DNA of 6,308 bases from Burkholderiales bacterium UBA4615 (GTDB lineage: Bacteria; Pseudomonadota; Gammaproteobacteria; Burkholderiales; Burkholderiaceae_E): assembly GCA_002386465.1 (NCBI GenBank), contig DGIT01000135.1:5198-11505 (forward strand), in the 5' to 3' direction. A model generated the notes under the pieces. That model was not told the origin of the DNA. It saw only the letters and a list, made by a program, of their open reading frames with translations, and did not search any database. Positions 1-4,863 of the stretch are shown in pieces; position 1 is the stretch's first letter, and each line of letters begins with the position of its first letter. A program made the position numbers and the translations under genes.

Positions 1-72
1 GCCGCGCTGCTCGTGACCCATGGCGGGATCCAGGGGCACGCTCACGACGTCCCCACGGTCGAAGACGGGCAC
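1..72 (-). CDS. mazF: MazF/PemK-type toxin, N-terminal fragment (runs off window)
   Basis: The first 24 codons of a toxin gene read leftward off the window edge. They begin with GTG at 72-70, whose G is also the last base of the antitoxin stop codon (TAG at 74-72), so the genes overlap by 1 nt and are surely co-translated. The peptide, (M)PVFDRGDVVSVPLDPAMGHE then QRG, has the typical MazF/PemK/ChpB opening: an F-x-RGD-(I/V)-V start, a short beta strand, and 'L-(D/N)-P-x-x-G-x-E-Q-x-G', which forms part of the RNA-binding loop. Proteins of this family are sequence-specific ribosome-independent mRNA endonucleases of about 110-115 residues, neutralised by the upstream-encoded antitoxin. The 3' three quarters lie outside the window, so intactness and catalytic residues cannot be judged. 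A GTG start is inferred because no other start fits the family N-terminus. Confidence 0.85.
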   Translation of the reverse strand, partial: MPVFDRGDVVSVPLDPAMGHEQRG

Positions 73-323
73 TACCAGGCCTCCCGGCCCACGGGCTTGG
101 CGGATTCCCAGAGCGCGAGGTCTGCCGGCGGTGGCGCCTTGGGGTTGCACTGGGCGATCATGTCCGCCAGCACGTACTTGCGCTTGCGCGACAACACGAT
201 CTGGTGCTGGTCGTTCGTGTCCAGAGACATGGCCTGACCGGCGGCCAAGCCGAGATCCTTGAGTACTGACGGGGGCAGAACGGCGACCGTGCTGTTGCCG
301 TACTTTCTGAGAATGACTTCCAT
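72..323 (-). CDS. mazE: MazE/PemI-type antitoxin (AbrB/MazE/SpoVT fold)
   Basis: This 83-residue protein is the antitoxin of a type II TA pair; it should bind and inhibit the MazF-like toxin encoded next to it and bind its own promoter through a swapped-hairpin beta barrel. Residues 1-47 show the AbrB/MazE DNA-binding signature: 'RKYGNS' at 6-11, 'LPPSVLKDLGL' at 16-26, a G-x-x-(M/L)-x-L turn at 29-34, and 'IVLSRKRKY' at 42-50. The tail (about 51-83, with 'CNPKAPPP' at 59-66 and a 'GREAW' end) matches the acidic/proline-rich toxin-neutralising tail of beta-proteobacterial members. The ATG at 323 is chosen over an in-frame TTG at 356 because the latter lies inside the predicted -10 box and the ATG gives the usual family length. 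No strong Shine-Dalgarno sequence is visible. The gene appears intact and the toxin follows with a 1-nt overlap. Confidence 0.9.
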   Translation of the reverse strand: MEVILRKYGNSTVAVLPPSVLKDLGLAAGQAMSLDTNDQHQIVLSRKRKYVLADMIAQCNPKAPPPADLALWESAKPVGREAW

Positions 324-354
324 GCGGTAGGTCTGTTGCGGCGGGTTGCGAGGC

Positions 355-384
355 AATGTATCGAGACTGCGGAGTCTATGTCAA
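355..384 (-). promoter_or_regulatory. Sigma70-type promoter of the mazEF operon
   Basis: On the minus strand a perfect -35 box TTGACA (384-379) is followed after 18 nt by TACATT (360-355, four of six matches to TATAAT). Transcription would start near 348, giving a leader of roughly 25 nt before the antitoxin ATG at 323. The position and orientation fit a dedicated promoter for the TA operon. This is a sequence match only, but the -35 is exact and the spacing is within the normal range. Confidence 0.65.
364..377. promoter_or_regulatory. Candidate MazE operator (inverted repeat in promoter spacer)
   Basis: A perfect inverted repeat AGACT-GCGG-AGTCT (plus-strand reading) lies wholly within the spacer between the -35 and -10 boxes of the mazEF promoter. 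A repressor bound here would block RNA polymerase. MazE-type antitoxins are known to repress their own operons by binding palindromic DNA near the promoter; assigning this particular site to MazE is inference from its position. Confidence 0.5.
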
Positions 385-409
385 GCGTTGTTGAACATGC
401 GGTACCGTC

Positions 410-592
410 GGCAAGGTTGCCCTTTGGAGCGTGCCAGTCCCAGCCGCGGCGATTCATGTCTTCGGGTCTCGTAGCGGCATCCAACGCAGACGGTTCCCGA
501 GCCAAGCGCTGGGCATGCGCGGCCTGTATCCAAGCTCGAGAGCCTGAGCGGAAGAAGCGCTCAACGCCTTTGTGCCGGACGCTTCGGATCAT
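410..592 (-). pseudogene. higB: Truncated HigB/RelE-type toxin gene
   Basis: From the ATG at 592 the minus strand encodes a stretch of about 61 residues with strong HigB-family character: 'MIRSVRHKGVERFFRSGS' at the start, then 'AHAQRLAREPSALDAA', 'RPEDMN' and 'GWDWHAPKGNLA'. Full-length proteins of this family (about 92 residues) are ribosome-dependent mRNA interferases and continue after 'KGxLxG' with a W-S-V-x-V-N-x-N-W-R core and a D-Y-H end; none of that follows here. Instead the frame reads into unrelated sequence, then through the mazEF promoter and out of frame across mazE to a stop at 158-160. No higA antitoxin gene follows. Within the fragment, 'RRGW' and 'WHAP' differ from the usual 'LPGW'/'LHxLKG', which suggests drift after loss of function. 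I read this as a dead remnant of a higBA locus; an upstream in-frame ATG at 610 is a less likely start. Confidence 0.7.
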
Positions 593-649
593 CGATACAT
601 TGCTGCGCATGACGCCACGCGCAGCGATCTGTGCGCTTCATCGCAACTC

Positions 650-670
650 GTTCGAATCCCCTCGCCACCA
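650..670 (+). other. tRNA 3'-end-like string, possible old attachment site
   Basis: The 21 nt from 650 to 670 begin GTTCGAATC (a T-loop consensus) and end GCCACCA, the layout of the 3' end of a tRNA gene including CCA. The preceding bases (CAACTC) do not complete a T-stem and no acceptor 5' strand or anticodon arm is present, so this is not a functional tRNA. Integrative elements often carry or leave behind a copy of a tRNA 3' end as an att site; that reading is an inference, and chance similarity is possible. Confidence 0.25.
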
Positions 671-776
671 GGATTCAGTGCCCTCAGCGCCTGAGTAAGT
701 TGGTGCTTCAGACCCTCCTGCCTCGCCAGTTTTTTCAGTTCTTCATTCCTTCAGCCTAGCGAGTGGCGCTCGCGCG

Positions 777-975
777 TTAATCCAGCCACATAGCAGGCCG
801 CAAAGCGCCCACAGGGCTGGCGCTTGGCTGGGGCGACTTTGGGTGTGGACCTCTAGTAAACAGCGTTGTGGCGTTGCCCTGAGCCGTGTTGATGTCCTTC
901 AGGCGCAAGGAGCGGTCGGGTAGTGCTTGCGTGGAGCAGGCGATGTCCACGACCGAGGCATAGGGCTTGCTGGCT
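777..975 (-). other. Unrecognised coding-like segment, possible gene remnant
   Basis: Just downstream of the exported-protein gene, in a different frame on the same strand, an open stretch reads 'PYASVVDIACSTQALPDRSL', 'RLKDINTAQGNATTLF' and then a proline-rich tail to the stop at 777-779. Codons up to about the TTLF segment mostly end in G or C like real genes here, whereas the tail is less biased. There is no good start codon with a ribosome binding site, and I do not recognise the family. It could be the C-terminal remnant of a lost gene or chance open frame. Confidence 0.2.
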
Positions 976-990
976 GGACAGGTACCAAAT

Positions 991-1470
991 TCACTCCCAG
1001 TCGTGGAGCCAGCCGCAGCCCGCCACGTACTCGTCACGCAGCCACAACACGAGGCGGTCGTGATAGCCCCGCCAGCGATACAGCCACAGCATGTCCCCTT
1101 CAAGGGGTGGGCGCCCATCAGGGCAGGGGTGAGACAGTGCTTGGCGCATGGGTGCCGCTGCGCTTTCATCGCCGACCACCACCCGGTCCGGCGCGCCAAG
1201 TTGTGCCAGTGCTTGCCCTGCGCTCGCGCCGCGTGTGACGAGACGTGTGGCCAGTTCACGCATTACCCTGTGCTTGGAGCCGTCCCAGCGGTCGACGTCG
1301 GCGTTCCAGGCTGCCCCGTCAAAGTGCCCGGGCGTGGCACGCAGACGCCGCCACTCGTCGGCCAGTTCGGCGTCGGGTGTTGGTGCGGCCCCGGCCAGCG
1401 ATGGCGCCGCTGCGGCCAGGCTCAGGCAGGCCGCTGCCGCGAACCGCCTCAATTGAGCACAAAGTCTCAC
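991..1470 (-). CDS. Small predicted exported protein of unknown function
   Basis: I do not recognise a named family. With the GTG at 1470 the protein has 159 residues and a good Sec signal peptide: arginines at 2, 8 and 9, a hydrophobic core rich in Ala/Leu at about 10-22, and a likely cleavage after 'SLAGA' near 28, placing it in the periplasm or outside. The mature part has 'ATPGHFDG', 'WNADVDRWDG' and 'KHRVM', then 'LAQLGAPDRVV', and near the end an aromatic strand-like block 'LWLYRWRGYHDRLVLWLRD' followed by 'GCGW'. The 'lG.Pd' turn followed by a Y-x-W strand is loosely like small BamE/SmpA-type beta proteins, which is only a suggestion. Two cysteines in the mature part could form a disulfide. 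In-frame ATG at 1521 and GTG at 1530 would add an N-terminal extension; no start has a strong ribosome binding site. It is transcribed divergently from the carboxypeptidase gene. Confidence 0.6.
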   Translation of the reverse strand: MRLCAQLRRFAAAACLSLAAAAPSLAGAAPTPDAELADEWRRLRATPGHFDGAAWNADVDRWDGSKHRVMRELATRLVTRGASAGQALAQLGAPDRVVVGDESAAAPMRQALSHPCPDGRPPLEGDMLWLYRWRGYHDRLVLWLRDEYVAGCGWLHDWE

Positions 1471-1555
1471 CGATACAGCATGATGAAACGAAAGAGGGGT
1501 CGCTGGTGGGCGGCGGTCCATACAGTCCACAGAAATAATCTGATAGCTTCGAGCG

Positions 1556-3982
1556 ATGAAAGCTAGTTACCTTTTTGTTGCCGCCTTCGCGGGCCTGATG
1601 CTGGTAGCGCAGGCCCCGCAAGCTCATTCTCCTCAAGTCGCCTACGACCTGCTCGAGAAGGAAAAACAGTCTACCCAGATCTACAAGGCCTACTTCCCTG
1701 ATCTGGTGACGGCACGCAAGGCAGCGATCTCTTTTCACGATCATCTGCTGGAAAGCCAGTATGCGGCGGGTTATCTGGTGTTGGAGCTGGATGCGGCCGA
1801 TATGGACCGGTTGCGCCCCTTTGGCTTTCGGTTCGAGCACGCGACCGAATTCATCCGCAAGCGCGACGAGTTCCTGACCCAGATGCAGATGCTGCAGTCG
1901 CAGCGCATACCCGGGTCACCGGTGGGTGCGGACTCTCGCACTGGGAGGTCCGGGGTCACCACCAGTGCCACCACTTCCACCTCGGCGGTTGCCGCAGCGG
2001 TTGCGGTGCAGACTATTCCCAACTACAGCTGCTACGAGACGGTGGAGGGCACCTTCGCCGAAATGCAGAACTTCGTGGCCACCAGACCGACTCTCGCCAG
2101 CATCGTCGATGCGGGCGACTCCTGGGAAAAGACCAGGGGCCTGGGCGGTTTTGATATTGCGGTGCTCAAGCTCACCAACAGCGCCACGAACATGGTCAAC
2201 GGCGTCAACGTCGTGAAGCCCAAGCTGTTTGTCAACAGCGCGATCCATGCCCGTGAGTACACCACTGCGCCGCTCGCGCTGGAATTCGCGCGCTGGCTGG
2301 TCAACGGCCACGGTGTGAACGCGGATGCGACCTGGATCCTGGACCACCACGAGGTCCACCTGATGCTCCACACCAACCCCGACGGGCGCAAGAAGGCAGA
2401 GCTCGGACTGTCCTGGCGCAAGAACACCAACAACGATTACTGCACCAATAAGAACACGCGTGGTGCGGATCTCAACCGTAATTTCAGCTTCAGCTGGAAC
2501 AGCACCAACGGCCGGGGCTCCAGCGGCAAGACTTGCGACCTGACCTACCGTGGCCCCAGCGCCGGCTCCGAGCCGGAGACCAAGGCGATGCAGAGCTACG
2601 TGCGCAGCCTCTGGCCTGACCGCCGCGGCCCCTTGCCCACCGATGCTGCGCCGGCCGACACCAGCGGCATACACCTGGACATCCACAGCTACAGCCAACT
2701 GGTGCTGTGGCCCTGGGGAACCACGACCACGCCCGCACCCAACGGCACTGCGCTTCAGACCCTGGGGCGCAAGTTCGCATGGTTCAACGGCTACACCCCG
2801 CAGCAGTCGATCGGCCTGTATCCCACCGATGGAACCAGTGACGGCCCAAGCTACGGGGAGCTCGGCGTGGCCGCATTCACCGTGGAGCTCGGCACCTCGT
2901 TCTTCGAGAGTTGCACCGAGTACAACAACAACATCAAGCCCAAGAACCTGCCGCTGCTGATCTACGCTGCTAAGGTGGTGCGCACGCCCTACATCACGCC
3001 CGCCGGCCCCGACGTGACGACCATCACCTTGTCGGGCGACGCCTCTGGCGGCGGGGTGCTCCCGGGCACCGTGGTGTCGCTCACTGCGTCGGCCACCGAC
3101 ACGCGCTTCAACAACAGCAACGGCGTCGAGTCCGTTCATCACATCGCCGCGGCCGAGGTGTACATCAATGTACCGCCCTGGCAGGACGGCGCCGTGCCGA
3201 TCCCGTTGGCGGCCTCCGACGGCAGCTTCAACGCCACCACCGAGGGCCTGGTCGGCAGCCTGAACACGTCCATCCTGCCCCCGGGTCGTCATATCGTCTA
3301 CGTGCGCGCGCAAGACGCCAGCGGCGCCTGGGGCGCGGTGAGCGCGGTGTTCCTGACCGTGACCAACACGCCCGCACCGCTGGCCGCTTCGTTCAGCTAC
3401 AGCTGCGTCAACCTCAGCTGCAGCTTCAATGGCAGCGCCTCCACCGGTGCCCCCACAAGCTACTCATGGGTCTTCGGAGACAACAACTCTGGCTCCGGCG
3501 TCACCGTCACACGCACATATGCCTCGGCAGGCACTTACAGCGTCACGCTCACGGTCGGCAACGGCAGCACCACAGCCAGCCAGACCCAGAGCCTCACCGC
3601 CATGGTGCCGGCGCCTACGCTGGTGAGTGGGGTCGAAAACAACAACACCCTCAGCAGGGCGCAGCTTGTCAGCCAGAACCCGGCGCTGGTCAGCGGCACG
3701 ATCGGCGGCAGCACCGATCTGGACTACTACCGCGTCTCCCTGGCTGCCGGTCGCACCCTGACGGCCACGCTGACGCCCAATGCCACGTCCAATTACGACC
3801 TTGCAATTTACGACGCCAGTGGCGCCCTTGTGTCCAGCAGCACCAAGGGCACGGGGCTGGTGGATGTGGCCAGCAGCGCACCCAACGCGGGCAGCGCCGC
3901 GGTCACCGTTTATGTCCGGGTCAATTGGGTGGGCGGACTCACTGGCGCCACAGGCACCTACACGCTGCGGCTGGAGCAGTAG
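1556..3982 (+). CDS. Secreted M14 zinc carboxypeptidase with PKD and PPC-like domains
   Basis: This 808-residue protein should be a secreted metallo-carboxypeptidase removing C-terminal residues from peptides. Residues 1-24 form a signal peptide (core LFVAAFAGLMLVA, likely cleaved near AQA or QAHS). Residues about 25-150 look like a pro-region ending in a Ser/Thr/Ala-rich linker. The catalytic domain spans about 155-475: Zn ligands H231 and E234 (HARE) and H377 (DIHSYS); substrate-binding candidates R288 (WRKN) and N307-R308 (DLNRNF); Y433 (PSYGELG) in the Tyr248 position; and the general-base Glu E444 (FTVELG). All catalytic residues are present. C159, C296, C327 and C453 suggest disulfides. 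Residues about 480-603 form an Ig/FN3-like segment, 609-682 a PKD domain ('YSWVFGD', 'YSVTLTV', and the C617/C622 pair), and 690-808 a pre-peptidase C-terminal (PPC)-like beta domain ('DYYRVSL', 'YDLAIYD', 'TYTLRL'). Such tails are common in exoproteases of soil and water proteobacteria. No strong ribosome binding site precedes the ATG, but the signal peptide fixes this start. No terminator is evident. Confidence 0.95.
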   Translation: MKASYLFVAAFAGLMLVAQAPQAHSPQVAYDLLEKEKQSTQIYKAYFPDLVTARKAAISFHDHLLESQYAAGYLVLELDAADMDRLRPFGFRFEHATEFIRKRDEFLTQMQMLQSQRIPGSPVGADSRTGRSGVTTSATTSTSAVAAAVAVQTIPNYSCYETVEGTFAEMQNFVATRPTLASIVDAGDSWEKTRGLGGFDIAVLKLTNSATNMVNGVNVVKPKLFVNSAIHAREYTTAPLALEFARWLVNGHGVNADATWILDHHEVHLMLHTNPDGRKKAELGLSWRKNTNNDYCTNKNTRGADLNRNFSFSWNSTNGRGSSGKTCDLTYRGPSAGSEPETKAMQSYVRSLWPDRRGPLPTDAAPADTSGIHLDIHSYSQLVLWPWGTTTTPAPNGTALQTLGRKFAWFNGYTPQQSIGLYPTDGTSDGPSYGELGVAAFTVELGTSFFESCTEYNNNIKPKNLPLLIYAAKVVRTPYITPAGPDVTTITLSGDASGGGVLPGTVVSLTASATDTRFNNSNGVESVHHIAAAEVYINVPPWQDGAVPIPLAASDGSFNATTEGLVGSLNTSILPPGRHIVYVRAQDASGAWGAVSAVFLTVTNTPAPLAASFSYSCVNLSCSFNGSASTGAPTSYSWVFGDNNSGSGVTVTRTYASAGTYSVTLTVGNGSTTASQTQSLTAMVPAPTLVSGVENNNTLSRAQLVSQNPALVSGTIGGSTDLDYYRVSLAAGRTLTATLTPNATSNYDLAIYDASGALVSSSTKGTGLVDVASSAPNAGSAAVTVYVRVNWVGGLTGATGTYTLRLEQ

Positions 3983-4246
3983 GCGGTCCATCGCATCGAC
4001 ACCAGGGCCCTGAAGAACCGCTGGATGTGGGGCACCGCCGCCGCGGTGCTGCCCTACGTTCATCAGGGCGCTGTCCAGACCCATCAGTAGCTCAGCGGCC
4101 CGCAGATGATCGATGGTCTAGGCGCTGCGCGAAACCACACCCGGGACGCTGCTTGAGGCCACGCTTTGCAAGCGGGGCTTCACGGCACCGTTAAGTACCT
4201 GCGCCGTGCGCCCAGCGTCAGCAACTGATGGGAAAACGTGAAGCCG
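3983..4246. other. Gap after the carboxypeptidase gene, no recognised gene
   Basis: All six frames are interrupted or look like shadows of neighbours. A short plus-strand stretch ending with the stop at about 4226-4228 ('HGTVKYLRRAPSVSN') lies immediately before the dehalogenase stub and could be the tail of a former upstream gene, but I cannot name it. There is no clear rho-independent terminator for the carboxypeptidase gene. Confidence 0.4.
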
Positions 4247-4380
4247 ATGGCGGATCAAAGAACCGAGGAAGCGCGCTTCCAGAACCTGCTGGGGTAGCCT
4301 TGGTCGCCGCATTAGGCAACCGGCTTGTTGGAGCTGGGCGGCATGCGCATGCACTACCTAGACGAGGGGCCGCGCGAGGG
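4247..4380 (+). pseudogene. 5' stub of a haloalkane-dehalogenase-like alpha/beta hydrolase
   Basis: Reading plus from the ATG at 4247 gives 'MADQRTEEARFQNLLG', a stop, 'PWSPH', a second stop, and 'ATGLLELGGMRMHYLDEGPR'. This follows the N-terminus of haloalkane dehalogenases and related epoxide-hydrolase-type alpha/beta hydrolases, which run T-x-x-x-R-F-x-x-L-P-x-(F/Y)-P-(F/W)-x-P-H-Y and then G-L-R-(M/V)-H-Y-(L/V)-D-E-G-P. Two sense codons have become stops (TAG at 4295-4297, and TAG where the family has the Tyr of 'PHY'). After 'GPRE' the expected oxyanion 'HGEPSWS' block and the whole catalytic core (nucleophile Asp, acid, His) are missing. Homologues are about 300 residues, so under 15% remains. 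The gene is dead; it ends at the junction with the dioxygenase stub. Confidence 0.7.
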
Positions 4381-4587
4381 TTTGGCCCCGAAGAAGGGCA
4401 AACCCATCGGCTGCGGTGGATAGAACGGGCTGACTGTGACCGCGGGTGTTGGCTTGAGTTTGGTGGTCGCTCCAGCAACCAGTGGCGCCGCCATGAGTAT
4501 CTGTGCGAGCCAGCCTATGAATTTGCGGCGATCATCATCGAAAATCGAGTCATAGTCGTCACTTGGGTCAAGTGAGCTTACTTGCAA
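4354..4587 (-). pseudogene. 5' stub of a Tat-exported intradiol-dioxygenase-like protein
   Basis: The minus-strand open frame carries a recognisable core at 4533-4408: 'DRRKFIGWLAQILMAAPLVA' (a twin-arginine-type signal, R-R-K-F-I with a hydrophobic stretch) followed by 'KLKPTPAVTVSPFYPP'. The 'PTPxxTxGPFYPP' block begins the catalytic domain of intradiol ring-cleavage dioxygenase-like proteins (protocatechuate 3,4-dioxygenase family), here with Val-Ser in place of the usual Glu-Gly. Beyond 'YPPQP' the sequence departs from the family and stops at 4354-4356; the metal-binding Tyr/His residues are lost. The N-terminus is also odd: an acidic 'DDYDSIFDDD' lead and only a TTG at 4587 as an upstream start, while ATGs next to the RR motif are out of frame, suggesting a small indel. 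Parental proteins are about 200-250 residues. I read this as a decayed fragment. Confidence 0.55.
4378..4405. repeat. Imperfect 10-bp hairpin at the join of the two gene stubs
   Basis: GGGTTTG (4378-4384), one bulged G, then CCC, is complementary to GGG-CAAACCC (4396-4405), leaving a loop of about 7 nt. The stem lies exactly where plus-strand similarity to the hydrolase ends and minus-strand similarity to the dioxygenase ends. No T run follows on either strand, so it is not a standard intrinsic terminator. It may mark the rearrangement breakpoint, be the stem of a decayed bidirectional terminator, or be fortuitous. Confidence 0.5.
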
Positions 4588-4617
4588 GCTTTATACAGAA
4601 ATCTGTACACTTGTCTG
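4559..4617 (+). promoter_or_regulatory. vapBC upstream region with operator-like repeats
   Basis: The 59 nt before vapB are unusually AT-rich and repetitive for this DNA. They hold a 7-bp inverted repeat TCACTTG-GGT-CAAGTGA (4559-4575), a smaller AGCTT/AAGCT repeat (4575-4579/4586-4590), and a perfect TACAGA-AA-TCTGTA palindrome (4594-4607). The heptamer (T/A)(C/T)ACTTG recurs at 4559, 4578 and 4607. A plausible weak promoter is TTGCAA (4582-4587), 18 nt, TACACT (4606-4611), whose -10 overlaps the palindrome. This places transcription initiation very close to the ATG at 4618, so the mRNA may be leaderless; no Shine-Dalgarno sequence is seen. VapB-type repressors bind palindromes over their own promoter; the assignment is inferred. 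Confidence 0.5.
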
Positions 4618-4863
4618 ATGAAGACTACACTCAATTTAAACGACCAACTGCTGGCCGATGCCAAGGCGCTTGCGGCCCAACAGCGCACAAGCCTGACGCG
4701 ATTGATCGAGGAAGGACTTCAGTTGCGACTGCGTACGAAGGTGGACGTTCCTGCGGTCGCCAGAGTTCGTCTGCCCGTGTTTAAGGGCCGCGGTGGACTG
4801 GTCAAGGGGGTGAACCCGCTGAGCAACAAGGCGCTGCTCGAGGCGCTTGGCGATGACGCCTGA
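4618..4863 (+). CDS. vapB: VapB-type antitoxin (ribbon-helix-helix)
   Basis: This 81-residue protein is the antitoxin of a type II TA pair, expected to bind DNA as a dimer and to wrap its tail around the PIN-domain toxin encoded downstream. Residues 1-40 fit a ribbon-helix-helix fold: strand 'KTTLNLND' (2-9), helix 'QLLADAKALAAQQ', the turn 'RTSL', and helix 'TRLIEEGLQLRLR'. The C-terminal half has 'LPVFKGRGGLVKGVNP' (52-67) and 'NKALLEAL' (70-77), the toxin-contacting tail typical of antitoxins paired with D-V-N-V-L-type PIN proteins. The ATG at 4618 is chosen because the RHH strand starts right after it; an upstream in-frame TTG at 4582 lies within the promoter-like region. The stop TGA overlaps the toxin start by 11 nt, implying translational coupling. 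Confidence 0.85.
   Translation: MKTTLNLNDQLLADAKALAAQQRTSLTRLIEEGLQLRLRTKVDVPAVARVRLPVFKGRGGLVKGVNPLSNKALLEALGDDA

Larger units (their letters stand above)
593..990. other. Gene-poor gap between the higB remnant and the exported-protein gene
   Basis: I see no intact gene in this 398-nt stretch. It contains the upstream side of the higB remnant, a tRNA-3'-end-like string at 650-670, a T-rich tract near 720-750, and a small hairpin GCGAG-TGGCG-CTCGC near 760 with no adjacent T run on either strand, so it is not a convincing terminator. On the minus strand about 65 open codons from roughly 975 down to the stop at 777 look partly coding-like (see the separate entry). The patchy content fits a site of past insertion and deletion. 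Confidence 0.5.

Noticed and set aside
650..670. A functional tRNA gene
   Set aside because: No T-stem partner, anticodon arm, D arm or acceptor 5' strand can be formed with the upstream sequence.
336..698. Plus-strand open frame opposite the higB remnant
   Set aside because: The minus strand carries the HigB-like peptide and the mazEF promoter; the plus-strand peptide has no family features.
757..771. GCGAG-TGGCG-CTCGC hairpin as a terminator
   Set aside because: Only 5 bp of stem and no T tract immediately downstream on either strand.
1916..3313. A long minus-strand open frame (465 codons) antisense to the carboxypeptidase gene
   Set aside because: It is a shadow of a GC-rich gene: low-complexity Val/Gly/Arg composition and no motifs, while the plus strand has every M14 catalytic motif in order.
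3466..4194. Plus-strand frame overlapping the 3' end of the carboxypeptidase gene and extending past it
   Set aside because: Gln/His/Arg-rich composition typical of an off-frame reading; no homology recognised in the part beyond 3982.
4118..4354. Minus-strand open frame across the hydrolase stub
   Set aside because: No family features, and the opposite strand carries the recognisable hydrolase N-terminus.
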